Part shown: one piece after another, positions 1-12,900 of the stretch
How the letters are laid out: each line of letters begins with the position of its first letter
Position numbering within the stretch: position 1 is the stretch's first letter
Source: Aphrophora alni
Lineage: Eukaryota > Arthropoda > Insecta > Hemiptera > Aphrophoridae
Assembly (NCBI GenBank): GCA_963513935.1
Contig: OY740767.1
Span: 155,502,431-155,566,430 of the forward strand
DNA: 64,000 nucleotides
Reading direction: 5' to 3'
Position numbers and translations under genes: made by a program
Notes under the pieces: generated by a model
Told to the model about the DNA's origin: nothing
The model's database searches: none
The model's input: only the letters and a program-made list of their open reading frames with translations

Positions 1-111
1 AATGATTCACACAAAACGTATTGGTCACCATCTTTCCAAAAATGCACTAGCCCCAAACCTATGTACAAAATTACAAGTAAATAATTACAGATTCAAATCA
101 AGTTTAGGCCC

Positions 112-568
112 TTCTTTAAATATTTATTCAAATGCGATGACCCATGGTTCACTTTCACCATTGGACAGATAACTACCGAACTGACATTTTTAGGAACAAT
201 TTGTTTAGGTACATTTTTATTTGGTTTTGGAATGAGCAATTAGAAAAATTAGTCCAATGATTTTGAATAATTAATTTTATCAAAATAACTTTCAAAATAT
301 AGCAAATATACCATTTTTATCTCTGGCAAAACAACTATAATTTTATCATGTGTAGCAGTTACAAAACCTTGACCTTACAAAATTACATTTTGTACAAAAT
401 GTATGAACTCTACTTATAAAGTGAACAACCTAAAATACAAAATTATCCATCAATCACTTTGCAACATAGATGTAGATAATGTAATTTAAATGAAGCGCCC
501 TTCTATTGCACAATGAGCCTCTGTGTCACATCATTAGTGTCGCATCATTATGTCCAAAGCCAAGAGAT

Positions 569-614
<46 letters not shown>

Positions 615-950
615 ACTGTAGTGTATTAATAGTCACCACTGTGTCACAAGTCACAAGTATTAGAACATACAAAAGTGTAATTATAGATGCAACCATATTT
701 TCCCGTAGAAATGTGAAAAGATCAAGAAAGTTAGCTCCAAACATTTGTGAAAGAAGTCAATAATCATGGGATTGATAAAATAGATTAATATTAAAATAAA
801 TGGTGTAAAAACATTGCTCCAACTTTCCGCTCACCCATTCACAAAACAAACCAAAACTAATCGTTACGAAAAATGTCAGTTCGGTATTGACAGTAAAAAA
901 GTGAAAATGAACCATTGCCACGTGTTTGAAAAAATATTTAAAGTCTACAC
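112..950. repeat. Foldback (inverted-repeat) element
   Basis: Positions 112-235 and 830-950 are imperfect reverse complements. Both arms carry the block TACCGAACTGACATTTTT (minus sense in the right arm) and a block around ACCATGGTTCACTTTCA or its relative. The spacer includes a GA microsatellite and no convincing gene. This arrangement fits a MITE or foldback element. No target duplication was identified, so the outer limits are approximate. Confidence 0.55.
575..612. repeat. (GA)n microsatellite
   Basis: About 38 bases of uninterrupted GA dinucleotides. Reading frames across it give only Arg-Glu or Ser-Leu runs, so they are not genes. Confidence 0.95.
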
Positions 951-2323
951 TTACTACGTTTGTGCCATGAGTGTATCCTCAATATAAATTATATATGATT
1001 AAAATTAATTTTTACCAATAATTCCTCAATTTTAATATTTGTTGATTTCCAATTTTACACACGTGTTTGAGTCACTACTGTTGAAATTTCACTAAACTTG
1101 AACGAAATTAGTAGAGTCGATTTTGAAAAATTACGTCTCTTATAACAGAGCTATATCCAATTTTATCTTCTTGTGGTTTTTTTACTGATAATGAACCTTG
1201 GAGACTACACTTATACAAAATCATTGGAGGCAATTTTGAATTAAAAATTTTTTTTTTTTTAGCAAACGCAAGTTTTGAGATATAAAAAAAGTCCCAAGCT
1301 ATGGCTAAAATATGCCCACATACCAAATTTGATTAAAACCGATCCATGTGTTTTGGCTACAGAGCTCGCACTACACATACCTTATCATTCAAAAACTCAC
1401 TCAATGGACATCAAAACAGACATACTCACTCACATAACATTCTTTTATACTATGTATATAGGAAAAATTAAAACGCACAAATGTAACTTTTTTTATTATT
1501 TCTGAGTTTATTTATATGTTCCCTTAAAACAATTACAGTATGGAGAAATAGTACTCATATGGGCATTTAGCCTATACATGAGTGCGAGTCTTACATAGCC
1601 AATATACTAAATTTATGGAAATACTGAAGAAACAGGTGAGATAAAAAGAAAAGTGAACAGTAAAAGCCACACAAGAACCATGTACACGCAAACTCATTTA
1701 ATAATAGATGCCATGCGAAGGACGGGAAACAACCAGTTTACAGTCACCCTTATGTGCACTTGGATATGATTACACACTCGTAACCTTTTAGCCATAACCA
1801 ATTAAAAACAGTTCTTTTATATTTATTAATCTTAAATATTAAAAAAATTATTAATGCAGGTGTTTTGTATATTTCGAAAAATAATTTACGTGATGCATAA
1901 TAAAATTAGTACCAAAAAATTAACCAATTTCTCTATTTTCATTTCAATTGATTGATCAACTGAGAATTAGTAATTTAAATTTATAAAATTGGATTTGAAA
2001 TTTTAAACACAAAAAACAACAGAGTTTAAGTTAAGACTTGCCTAAATTTAAATTGAACTGAATTCATTAAATAGTTCATCTCATGAATATCTTTTTGATT
2101 TTATTAGTGCAATTTTCATAACAGAGTTCTAAACGACATCTAAAGTTGCCAGTGTGGATTTATAGGTACACTCTTAGCAACAGAGACTGAGGACAGTATT
2201 TACTAACGATTTACTTTGTTTAAGGTCCACTTACACTGTTGGCATAAGACTCTCATTTTATATACATATCATTATTATTTCTTTTATTAAGCAAGAGAAG
2301 TGGCTAAGGAATTCCTTAGCATG
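951..2323. other. Gene-free AT-rich stretch
   Basis: No exon, RNA gene or recognisable transposon was seen. Short open frames at 1108-1326 and 1275-1505 overlap on opposite strands and look random. The sequence up to 2323 may include a broken end of the Harbinger remnant that continues after 4475, since CTAAGGAATTCCTTAG lies just before the TTAA at 2324. Confidence 0.5.
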
Positions 2324-2504
2324 TTAACCCCTTAAGTGTTTATGTCGGTTTAAGCCGACGCTACAAATATCGATAAAAAGTGCCGCTGTCGGCTAAAGCC
2401 GACGCTCTTAACTTGCCCTATTCTATTTCGTTCTCTGTCGTAATATTACGTTGTAGTTGCTAGTATTGCCGCTAGATAGTGTTGGCATGCTCTCTAGAGC
2501 ATAA

Positions 2505-2663
<159 letters not shown>

Positions 2664-2794
2664 ACATTAGTAAGAAACTGTAAACAATCTTTATTGTGTG
2701 TACTTTTATTTTTAACAATGGTTTTATTACATTTTACTTTTTTTTAAGGGGGTCCGGCCAGTCCTATCTCCGCCATGTTAAATAAGACATATTC

Positions 2795-3098
2795 ATGTAC
2801 CTTTTTCTCAGAAACCATAATAGATAATGGTCTGAAATTTTTACCACATATTTAGCAATATATTCTACACCTTTAGACATGGCAGTTTCGTATTATTTTA
2901 TTCGACTTATGAAAAATTAATTTTTTCCTAAACGGTCATTTGTTTATTATGTTTTTGACGTTAATTACTTTTTAATTTTTGAAACTAAGCAAGATATTTA
3001 AAAAACCCCACGTCTATTGTTGTGATACATATTGAAAAACATGTGGTAAAAATTTGAGGTCTCTAACTATTATGGTTCCTGAGAAAAAGGAACATAAA
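2795..3098. repeat. Internal inverted repeat of nested element
   Basis: The arms at about 2795-2853 and 3036-3098 are reverse complements with few mismatches. They share CCTTTTTCTCAG and AAATTTTTACCACAT. The structure could fold into a long stem with a roughly 180-base loop next to the 3' end of the transposase frame. Confidence 0.7.
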
Positions 3099-3152
3099 GT
3101 TGAAAAAACATAACTATCGGAAAACGCAAGATTAGTAGCCTACTTTGAAGTT

Positions 3153-3844
3153 TTAGTAAGCTCCAGCTGCATAGGAAGGCCCAGCCTCTGCATCAGCTTC
3201 TTCCTCCTCCAACTCCAGCCTTCTTTTAGCCAAGGTTGCCTTCTTCTTGGTGTTGATATTTTTCAACAGCTCTTCACGCTCCTTTTCAGCTCTACGGATC
3301 CGTTCGTTGTCAATCCTCGACATAGCTTTTACACAGTATTTTCCTGGTTTCAAGCCTAACGCTTCTATTGTATGGCATTTGGATATTGCACCATCTTTAA
3401 AACTTGACACAGCATCTGCTACTCCTAACTTTAGAGTTTTCATTCCCACAAAGACTATCTTTGGTAGTCTGGACCATATCACTCCATTCACAAACTCGTT
3501 CGGGTTTGAGTTTTCCCGTGAAGGCACTTTCTCAAGAGGTGTGGCTCTGATAAGTTAATAAAAATGGGTTTGATCACTTCCATTACCACTAAAGGAATAT
3601 GAAAATGTTCTCCATGATGGTAAGGTTCTTTGTTAGCCTCAGCACTCCTAAACTTACACCAACTTTCTTTACCGGCAGGGCATAGACCGTGAATAGGCTG
3701 CTCGTCACTCGATGCAAGATGGTACCATTCAGCCCAAACATCCCGTCTGATACTCTTTAATGTTGCATTAGGACATGCATTTCTTTTTATTGCTAAGTGG
3801 TAATAATTAGTGATTTGCTTCATTATAACAAATACACAGCACAA
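3153..3844 (-). pseudogene. Mutator-like transposase C-terminal region, frameshifted
   Basis: Two minus-strand frames (3844 to 3488, then 3527 to 3153) join across a frameshift near 3490-3530. The first contains NYYHLAIKRN, a stretch with DVWAEWYHLASSDEQP, and LCPAGKESWCKFR. This is the pattern of the Mutator-like transposase family common in arthropod genomes (YYG.AIR, W..F.H..STD..P..., CP.G..SWC). After the shift come a segment around NEFVNGVIWSRLPK and a basic-acidic coiled tail rich in Glu and Arg ending near GPSYAAGAY. The N-terminal half, which would hold the first catalytic acidic residues, was not found. Identification rests on remembered family motifs; a Pfam search would settle it. 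Confidence 0.65.
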
Positions 3845-5280
3845 CTCTCAAATTTATAACTTATAAAAACTTACTTCGCACTACTTCACAATCACAAATA
3901 TAAATTACCTAGGTTACATGTTTGTTTACATAAAACATAAACATACAATCCAACAATAATTCCATCTGCTGAAAAAAAACAGCTGCATTCATGATGTTAC
4001 ACTAACTACTTCTACTAACCCAACAGAAACAAATATGATTCTAACAGAGGTTTTTGCTGTACTATAAGACATGTTGCTTGCTTGAACGCCACAAAGTTTC
4101 CTTGAGTGAAGCGAAACATACATTTTAAAAATATTTTTTACGTATGCTTCCTCTTATATGTACCCCACTTATTATATATCAAATTAAACAGAAAAGAACA
4201 TAGAATAAAAAAAAATAATAAAAAAAAAAATTAAAAAATTAAAATTTTTCTGGCTCGACCCCCTTAATTGATAGGTAAATGTGTTTTTAATGTATTTGCA
4301 GAAAATTTTTAATTTATATTAAACATGACATTTATACTTTTGATGTTGGTTATATTTTCTTTTAATGCGTATTTTTTAACTTCCAAGTTAACAAACATTA
4401 AAATAATCAAATAAAAAAAATAGGCATTTTTGGGTTGATTTAGGCAAAAAAATAATAAAACACTTAAGGGGTTAACCTATTAGTCTATCTTAGCAGTAAG
4501 GTTGGTAAACAGTTCCCATAAACCTCTCTTAACCATAATGTTCATTATCCAACGAACGATAGGCCTAATTTGTTATTAAATATTGTGAAAATGATTGAAG
4601 ATTAAGACAATTTTCAAGAATTCCTTATGTTTTCAGCACCAAGATATACATTGCCGAAAATACATTTGATTTCTATGATGACGATAAAATCTATAAAAAG
4701 TAATAATTTTTTCAATATCTTTTTTTTTTCTTTCTTTTTTTTTAGTAATATATTTATCTGTAATTGAGTACTAATGTTAATTTTGATAAAATGTTGGAAA
4801 TAAAATAAACAGATTGATTAAAGTTTCAAGATAAAACTGTAGCAGAAATTATATTGTAGACAATATTAAATAATATTATGTGTGAAAAACGAAATTACAG
4901 AAATTATAACATTCTTGTTGTGTGGTACACAATTATAAGAAAATGCCTAATACATATTCGACCACCCATAATTTTATTCTTTCAACCTTGCATTGTCTGT
5001 GCTTTTATTTATACTGTAATAGGCCTAGATGCTGCTATAGATTTTTAATAAATATTTTGTCTAAATTATAAACTGCTTCCTCTTTACCAATCTGTCTCCT
5101 GGTGATGTATTACCAAATGAATAAAAATGTACTAACACGTGGCAGATAACAGCTGTTAAGCGATTAACGAACAATCACCTGTAGCAATTACTTGAACACC
5201 CATTAGTTCTTATTGAAAATATAATTGATATTTATGACGTAGTTCCTTTAATTTTAATTGCTTCCTTATAAAAGATAACT

Positions 5281-5294
5281 TAGTATAGGAAAGA
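5281..5294. repeat. Target-site duplication, left copy
   Basis: TAGTATAGGAAAGA here is identical to 5423-5436 and brackets the Penelope-like fragment. The second Harbinger copy has a single related sequence (TAGTAAAGGAAA near 56402), which supports an empty-site comparison. Confidence 0.85.
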
Positions 5295-5422
5295 TAGAAT
5301 AAAAGTGGAACACAAGATCTCAAAAATGTTACGTTTACTTAATCAAACGCGTTTCGAAGACAAAGTCGCCATCCTCAGTGATACATTAGCTACAATAACT
5401 AAACTATAATTAAATTCATTTA
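5295..5422 (-). mobile_element. Penelope-like element 3'-end fragment
   Basis: These 128 bases are the reverse complement of the 3' end of the Penelope-like element at 35190-35310, with high identity. They include the block CTGAGGATGGCGACTTTGT on the minus strand (5360-5378). They are flanked by 14-bp direct repeats. The piece is thus a very short, 5'-truncated insertion with its target duplication preserved. Confidence 0.8.
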
Positions 5423-5569
5423 TAGTATAGGAAAGAAAATGTTTAGGCGTGCTCCTAAAATGTGGTGTCGGTTAATGGATGCCTTAGTGTAAAGGAACAG
5501 TTTAGTGTTCCTTAACTAAGTGTTTCATTATGGTCTCTCAAAGATATCCTAAGGAATGTTCATAAATAC

Positions 5570-5850
5570 AACCAGTGTAACCTCTTATAAAACATTACAT
5601 CTAAATATTTATAAGAATCTACACTTCCAATTTTATTACAAGAACAATGGTTGTTCAGATCAAGAATGTTTTTAAAAGGACAATCGGTATTGGTCTTAGG
5701 AAATATAGAAAGAAATTTTGATTTAAAAACATTTACCAATAGCAAATGTTGTTCAAAACATTTTTTTAAATTTAATATTTTCTGTTGTATATCAGTGCCT
5801 ACACAAAGTATCACCCACAAACCTTTAAAGTATCTATCCTAAATAGAAAA
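5570..5850 (-). pseudogene. Non-LTR retrotransposon reverse transcriptase fragment
   Basis: The minus-strand translation contains VFKSKFLSIF, a CPFKNI stretch, then DSYKYLDVMFYKRLHW. This matches the thumb-adjacent region of Jockey- or CR1-type reverse transcriptases (LN..KT..I.F ... YLGV.ID..L.W..H). The catalytic aspartates are not in this piece. It is a degraded LINE fragment following directly on the Harbinger end. Confidence 0.6.
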
Positions 5851-6469
5851 GATATATGAGGTGTTAATACACCTTGATAACACTTTCAACTCTCAACCAG
5901 ATGGAGGTTCAGTGGGAGTCCGGTTATACAGGACTAGAAGGTACGGTAATGAAAAGAGCTGATAAACTGGTAAGGAAAAGGTCCACTCATTGATCAAGAA
6001 CTGGCTTGTGATGTAAGCAAATCTTTGTAAGAACTGCCTTAGGAAGATGAATAGACAGAGACCCTTAATAGATGGAGGTAAACTCAATAGCCGGTCATTG
6101 TTTCACCCGACCAAAAATTATTTAGAAACGTAGTCTCATACATAAACTGAGAAAAGCCTTGAGCAAGGTCTATCTCTTACTTCAGGAAATCCAGATGTTG
6201 TAATGAAGCAAGTTCAACGCCTTATGAAAGATTAGAGTTAAGCTGACTGGATTAGAACATGGAAGTATACATAGTTTTTAAGATGAGATAATTAGGGAAT
6301 AAAAAACCTTTTATGTGCCATTAATTACTAAACTATTTATTTTTCTTAACAACTTTATTATTAAACATAACCGTATGTAGATTTAATAATGTAACACTAT
6401 TGAATAAAATTTTAATGAAACCGTGAACTGTGAAAACTAAACAATAACATAGTAGCAGGTGTCAATCAA

Positions 6470-6640
6470 TCTCAGAAGAGAAGAGGGAAGGTTACTTGGA
6501 TTACACAAAATGACACATTTAGAGAATGAAACAGTATGTAAACAGCTTTTGAACAAAGAGTTCATCCAAAATGAATCAACAGAAGTTAAAACAATGCTAC
6601 GAGTGGCAGATGAATGTACCAAAACAATTATGACTATCCT
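6470..6640 (+). repeat. Interspersed repeat shared with 40935-41105
   Basis: The sequence is clearly related (roughly two thirds identical by eye) to 40935-41105. Both share CAGTATGTAAA and, further on, a frame reading EVKTMLRVADECTK here and AVKKILKRMTEECTQ there. An open frame of 77 codons covers this copy. No family was recognised. It may be a decayed exon of a duplicated gene or an unknown transposon. Confidence 0.4.
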
Positions 6641-7504
6641 ACTACAAATATTGATTATCACAGGAATCATTTTATTGCAAATAAAACCATAAAATTAAGC
6701 GGTAAATATTGATTTAGTTATAAATCATTTTTAGGCCTATAAAATATACATTTGATTTACAATGATACGATTTATTGATACTCAAAAATTTATAATGTGT
6801 ATTATCAGTCTTCGAAATAATTTTTAAAAAGATTTGAAATTTGATTTATAATTAATTCTGCCATATAGCAAAACTCAGATAGACACTATGAATTCTTACA
6901 ATTTAAAATTCTGTTTTATTTACTGTACATATATAATTCGGAGAGGTGCACTTGCGCTGGCTCATGGATTTTAATATTATTGTAATTTTGAATTTACTTT
7001 ATAATATATAAAAGAAAGTCTCAAATGGATTAGATTAAAATTTGTTGGAATTCAAGAATCACTGGGATTTCAGTCTATTTGAAATAATTATATTTTCTGA
7101 TACATATACTTTTATTAAATTTAGTCTCTATTTGGTTTGCAATGCAATCAGATTCAGTTCAATTTAAAAACATTATGAAAGATATTGTTCACTTAGATAG
7201 GATTTAAATTTATTAAATAGTTCAATATAAGTTTATATTAATTAAATAATATATAACTTGAAGTGGTCTTCTTTTATTAGCCATTAGTAGAGTGTAGTAA
7301 TGCTTCACTGAAATTTCAGAATACACATTGCATTTAAGTAGAAGTCAGCTTCATGAAAGTTGAGTACAGCAGTATAACAACCTTCTGTATACTCTGTCTA
7401 ACCTAACTTGAACATCTATAAATTCAGTATTTCAAACTTTTATCGTTCCCTCTGAGATTGAAATTAGTAAGGTACCTCCTTGAGGAGTACAAGATTTTTT
7501 TCTT

Positions 7505-7625
7505 GTTGTTTAAAGGCAAAAAACCACTCAGTCATCATCATCATCTTCTTAAGAAAATGAAGAAAAGAGAATAAAATAAAGAGTCTTACTCTATAGTATC
7601 GGGATCGAAAGAGAACAAGAGTTGG
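7505..7625. repeat. Short interspersed repeat shared with 63603-63700
   Basis: Both places carry TTGTTTAAAGGC, then AAAAACC or AAAAACA, CTCAG and CATCATCA followed by an A-rich tract with GAA and AATAAAATAAA. The copy near 63.6 kb lies at the end of a mariner relic, so this may be part of a transposon end. Confidence 0.45.
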
Positions 7626-8814
7626 TGACAAAAAAAAAAACTGGTATGAAAGATGAACGAGAAGGATTAGATTAGATGAAGTAAAATGTAGATCCAGCTC
7701 TGAATATCTCAGGATTCCCACGCTCAAACTCACTCACTATAAAAGAGGTCCTCGGTGTGTAAAACACTATTCAATTGTTAATAGTTTTACCAACTTCTAC
7801 CATGTTCTCCATTTTAGGAATAGTTAATAAAAAAAATTTGACCCATGAGACCATTACTATACAACGTGTCTCATGGTCAGAACATGGTGATATGAAGACA
7901 AATTATGAAGTATCCCTTGGCTATCTCTTCATGTTTCAGAATATTTTAATCAGTAAACAACTAAACATCCCCCATCTATGATATCCAGCAGGGTTGCACT
8001 ACTTAATATTCTGTGTAAGATTAGTCACACCTCCATCAATTTTCTAATCTGTGTGACTATAATCTTAAGTATAAATAAACCAATGGGATCATTAGTAAAT
8101 AAGGAAATTGAAAATAAGGATTGGTTTTAGAGACAGAATTAAATCATTATCAATACGGATACACTTTATAATTTATTGTATAACTCATCATAATCTTGCA
8201 TTCAATCGGTTTATTTTTAATGTTTTGGTTTTAGTGAATTGTTTCTTAGAAAATACACCCGGCTTGTCCCTTCTAAACACTCATCTGAAAACATCCAATC
8301 ATACATCCATTTCGTGAACATTAACATTTTCCATAAAACCTTCTTACTGAACAAAAGCATAACTCAAAATATCAAAAGCAAGCCAACTCATAATCTGAAC
8401 TAGAGACATTATATTTTGTCATTTCCAAGAATTCAATTGGAAGTTAGAAAAGTCTGATGCTTTGAGATTCACATACAGCTCTGGTTTGAGTAGGGTATGA
8501 TGACACCACTTTGCATTTGTTTAATCCCCATAACAACAAAAATAACATTTGTTCAAATACAAAGATGTCCACTAAGTAATATACCTAAATGTACCATTCT
8601 AGGTGATCCTGGACACCAAAATAAAATAAACAAACGTCCAAAAATCCTTAGTTTTCCATCTTTTTAAAAACATATATAAAACTCCAGAATGGATCTAGCG
8701 ATACTGATACAAAATTTTCCAGAATGTTTATACAAATAATTTGCAATGTATCATAAAATCTTATAATTTTTGCTAAACAGTTTCAAAATTTTTGACACTA
8801 AATATCCCGAAAGC

Positions 8815-9076
8815 TGTTGATTTTTTAAAAAAATAAAAGGTCTGTCCAAAGATGGACGCCCACTTTGTTCGTCATCGTGCACTTTATTACATCTTTCATT
8901 GAACCATCGGACCCAGTTTCCTTACCAATAAAGCACTCATAACATTTTCTCTGTAAAACCTGGTAGATCTGTCGATTAATATTGACGGGTTTAGTGTTCT
9001 TTGCATTCAGAAAACAAATTACAGATCTAATCTCACAAGCGGTGATATTTTCAATCAACTTTACCATTTTAAACAA
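8815..9076 (-). pseudogene. Mariner transposase N-terminus (HTH_48 type), frameshifted
   Basis: The minus-strand frame starts near 9067 and reads MVKLIENITACEIRSVICF, then LNAKNTKPVNINRQIYQV. This is the helix-turn-helix start of mariner transposases of the HTH_48 type, which binds the element ends. A frameshift follows; in the other frames one can still read RKWVRWFNE and EQSGRPSL, the expected continuation (VRKWVR.F..G...V.D..RSGRPS). The catalytic DDD domain is absent. It belongs to the same family as the relic at 62830-63560. Confidence 0.8.
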
Positions 9077-9110
9077 GCACTAAAAACCATAAACAAGCAC
9101 TAAAAACCGT
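9071..9110. repeat. 20-bp tandem repeat, two units
   Basis: Two adjacent 20-bp units, AAACAAGCACTAAAAACCAT, differ at a single base. They lie directly upstream of the mariner transposase start on its sense strand. Confidence 0.85.
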
Positions 9111-9825
9111 AAACAACAAACAGCGATGTCAAAATAGCATCATCTCTTTCTCCTTGACTCAGATCAACCACCAAACTGCAAATACAGCGCTTTTGCGGCA
9201 AGAAATACAAACAGAATTTACTTTCTGGACGTGCCTTGTATATAGCACTTTGAATTCTACACCTGATATCTTTATTTGTATTGTATATTGAAGAAGAGCC
9301 AAGACATCTACAAAAATATGTTCGTGGTAGCTTATTAGAACACACAAGAGCTGTTCTTGGTCATTCAGTAATCAGCTGACTTTTAAAATGGATATTAAAT
9401 TTTCAATTTAAAAGAAATCTGTTATATATTAAGGTGATGACATTAGTTTTAATTAGGCTGTGTTCCACTATAACACAAAGTTTAAAGTATTTATTACTTC
9501 AGATGATTTTGCAATTTTTTTTTTTTAAATTTTGAAAAGTGGCTATAATGAATAAAGAATTATAATAGAAATTGACTTTTATTCAAAATAAATTAGTTCT
9601 AATTAAGTGCACTTTTTGTTATAGTTCTTGCAGACCCATACGTGTTCTATAAAAACTTACTATGTAACTACTAGAACAACGTGTTCTATAAAATAAAAAG
9701 GATCATCAAAATCACTGTGCCTAATAAAAAGATATGCTTGAACATATATAAAAAAATATATATACATATGGCTCGGACGATTAGGGGTCAAAATGAGAAC
9801 TATTCCTATTTTTTAAGCAAGTTAA

Positions 9826-9915
9826 AAATGAAAAAAACCAACACAATATTTAGTAAATTCTACAATTTTATTATTATAGAATTTACTAAATATTGTGTTT
9901 GTTTTTCATTAAAAT
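9826..9915. repeat. Long near-perfect hairpin
   Basis: Perfect 23-bp arms at 9840-9862 and 9877-9899 enclose a 14-base loop. Pairing continues outward with small mismatches to about 40 bp per arm. It could be a tiny MITE or a small-RNA hairpin precursor. The sequence alone cannot distinguish these. Confidence 0.8.
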
Positions 9916-9949
9916 GGAGTTCTACCAAATACCTTCGGTCAATAGTGTA

Positions 9950-12900
9950 AATCGTATAAGTTAAAAATGATTAATTGTATTAGAAAGAATGAAATTAGTA
10001 GAGAAATGTCATGTCCCCTGCAGTGAAAAGTGGCACCTATAGTGCAATATCCACTCAACTAATAATCTAATCAACAATTCTCAGATTTTCATCAATTAAG
10101 TCAATCAACTTGTAGGCCTATATCAGTATCTGTTCCATAAACTATTCAACTCCAAAGTACAAATAAATACAAAGAACATTTGGTCTACTTTTTAAAAAGA
10201 AGAACTTTTTCTCTACCTACTACAATTTAAAAAATTCTTGAGTACATAGGACACCTACTTCTAAAAAATGTGTCTCTAGCCACATTTTTTGGTAATTTTT
10301 AAAATAATCCAAACTAACTAAAGTTTAATAGGCCTAATTGACTTATAAGTTAATCAATTTTCGCAGTTTTTAATATTTACAACCACGTACACACATGTGT
10401 ACATGAAATTTGTAGTATAAAATATAAAAAACAACTTGAGGAACTACATTAGTAAATGGGGTTTAATAGCCTACATTAATAATTGTAAGAGCTGGATGTG
10501 ATCCTATAACGTCTATGCTTGCTCATATTTTTAATATGAATTTATAATCCTGGAAATTTTCAAATTAAATAAAAATGGCAATAATACTATTCCGCACTTC
10601 GAGATTCTATGAAAAAATGTTATTTTTAAACACCACTGGCTCAAAAGAACAAATTTTGGTAGTGAGGTTGGTTTTTGGAGAAATTTCAAATATAAACATA
10701 CATAGCGGTCATTTAAAGCTCTTATAAAAACAAACCGTTGTAAAAACATTTTGACATCCTTACCCCCATTTCAAGATGGAGACCTAAAATTCAAAAAATT
10801 TCATTTTTACAATTTTATTTACTATAGCCGAACAATTATATAAAATATGGGTAGCCTACTTTTTATCAAGTTTTAAAAAAATTTAAGACATTTTGAATTT
10901 TAGGAAAATGGAAAAGTCCATATCTTTACATTTTTAAATAACAACGTAAGTCGTATGGCATATCAATTAAAGGTCTCTCAAAGCTGAACATTAATAAAAA
11001 TATATTAAAAATTTGTTATCTCCAACCATTTCATTTTGATTGTCATTGTTTGTGAAGGAAATTGTATTGTTGTTGCTTTATTTTCATGTAATGTATGTAA
11101 TAAACCTTCTTTGGTTTATTCAACAAATATCTAAAATATAATTAATTAAGAGATAAATAATTATATTATTATTATTATTATCACTTCATATTTAGAACTG
11201 AAATATAGAAATATGATACAAATTATAACATAATTTTATTTAAAAAAATTATAAACACAAAAAAACACAAATTGTTAATAAGTTAAGAATAAATATCCCT
11301 TGGCTACTAGTTTGGCCTAAAGTTTATCAACACGTCTTTTCACTCAAGTTCCTGAATGTATAATTCTTCACTGTAGTTCATACATTTATAAGTTCAACAT
11401 ATTAGAGATAGGCATATATTTATTTTTAATTATTTAGTCCGATTTATATTTAAAAATGGTTATATATTTATTTAATTTGTTGATCTCGGGGTAAAAGGGT
11501 TGGTGCTGGCTTCCTCCAAGTTATTTACTTGACAATCAATCAATATAAAATTTATTAACTGTTGAAATAATAGGCCTAAGAATATTTAAAGAAGTTAAAT
11601 ATAGTTTATAATTTTAATTTTGTCTTTGGATCAAGTATAATAGTTATTTAAGGATAAAGAGGTAAATGAAATTAATATGTATACAGTTTTTGTTAATGGC
11701 TGTTTGAAAATTTCTTAAAGTTTCAATAATTGTTTGGATCTCACCCAGTTATGCAGATATTCTTTTAACAAAATTTCTTGATGTTATAATAACAAAAAAA
11801 ATCAGTTACTATCACTCCCGCACAGCACATATATGTAAATACTGATTTACTTTATAATAGGCCAAATTATATTTTGGTATTTGACCAGAATAATCAGCCT
11901 GAGCTCCTGAAAGCTTCCTCTGACTCTAATGGAGGTCCACTGCCTTCTTCTTTCTTCAACAATTAAATTATTTTCCATAAATTAAAATTTTTACCATCTG
12001 TAAGGTCTCACAGCCTTATATATCTTTCATAACACTTGAAGGTAGTTGTTTGTTAATGTAAAATTTGGAAAGTGGATTATTATTTATTTAATAATGATAG
12101 AATTTTGGATATGATAAAGAGATATTATTAAAATGTTATTACTGTATTTACATAAACACACTACAAATAACTTCTCTGCATCTAAATAATTAGTTTAAAT
12201 ACAAGTTACATATTATATACTATATACATGCATATTAACTTGGAGATTATTTAATTCCTGCTGCCAGCTGATTGCAAATAATTATAATTAATGCCAGCTG
12301 ATTATCATGAAATGCTATATGTAATATTTGTGGAATAACACCAACAATAAACTTTTAATTTTGGATATCAGACCTAATTAATTGTTGTTAAGATTAGTAA
12401 TGAAAGCTAATCTGACTACATTGTTATCCCCAAAAATAACAAAATAGGCTATGTATAAGTACACATTTTATAACGAGGACAGGTTAAGTTGACTTATACT
12501 AACCAAGAGGAGGTTTTTGAAATATCTTGGGGTGACTATTAATGTATATAAACATGGGTATTATGTATTTATCCCCATTGTACATAATGGGGTGTTAATC
12601 GTATAAATTATGTACAATAAGACGTTGATTATCAGAGTGTCAATTAACTAAACCTGGATTAATTAATTAAAATATTAGAAAAGGAAAAAACTATACTTCC
12701 AGTCCAATTTAAACAAATTGAGAGAATTTTAATAATAAATAAGTTTAACATTATTAGTCTATTAAAGACATTCCAAAAGTTTAAACTAGTTAAACAAATA
12801 TTACCGCTGTGATAGTCGCTCGCAACCTGTTTCAAATTTCATTTAAAGTGTTGGAATCGAACGAAAGGGTTAGAAATAACATTTAAAAGACACTCTGCCA

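Larger units (their letters stand above)
2748..4263 (-). mobile_element. Nested element with Mutator-like transposase
   Basis: Ends GGGGGTCCGGCCAG and, inverted, GGGGGTCGAGCCAG match over 14 bases with two mismatches. TTAA again flanks both sides (2744-2747 and 4264-4267), although longer duplications typical of Mutator are not visible. Inside are a degenerate transposase on the minus strand and an internal inverted repeat (2795-2853 with 3036-3098). The element is inserted in the piggyBac remnant, so it is the younger of the two. Confidence 0.6.
4478..5560 (+). mobile_element. Harbinger-like element remnant, copy 1
   Basis: This segment is similar along most of its length to 55725-56560. 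Both copies begin with a short plus-strand frame (ATGATTGAAGAT..., then FDFYDDD or FDFYNED) that resembles the N-terminus of insect PIF/Harbinger nucleases (FL.FL...DPFE.YDD). Both then jump to a shared 3' region ending in CATAAATA. The nuclease core is deleted in both. A Penelope-like fragment interrupts this copy at 5295-5422. The 5' boundary is blurred by the piggyBac insertion that ends at 4471. Confidence 0.5.

Noticed and set aside
506..763. Open frames on both strands near the left end
   Set aside because: They read through the GA microsatellite and consist largely of Arg-Glu or Ser-Leu repeats; no other support.
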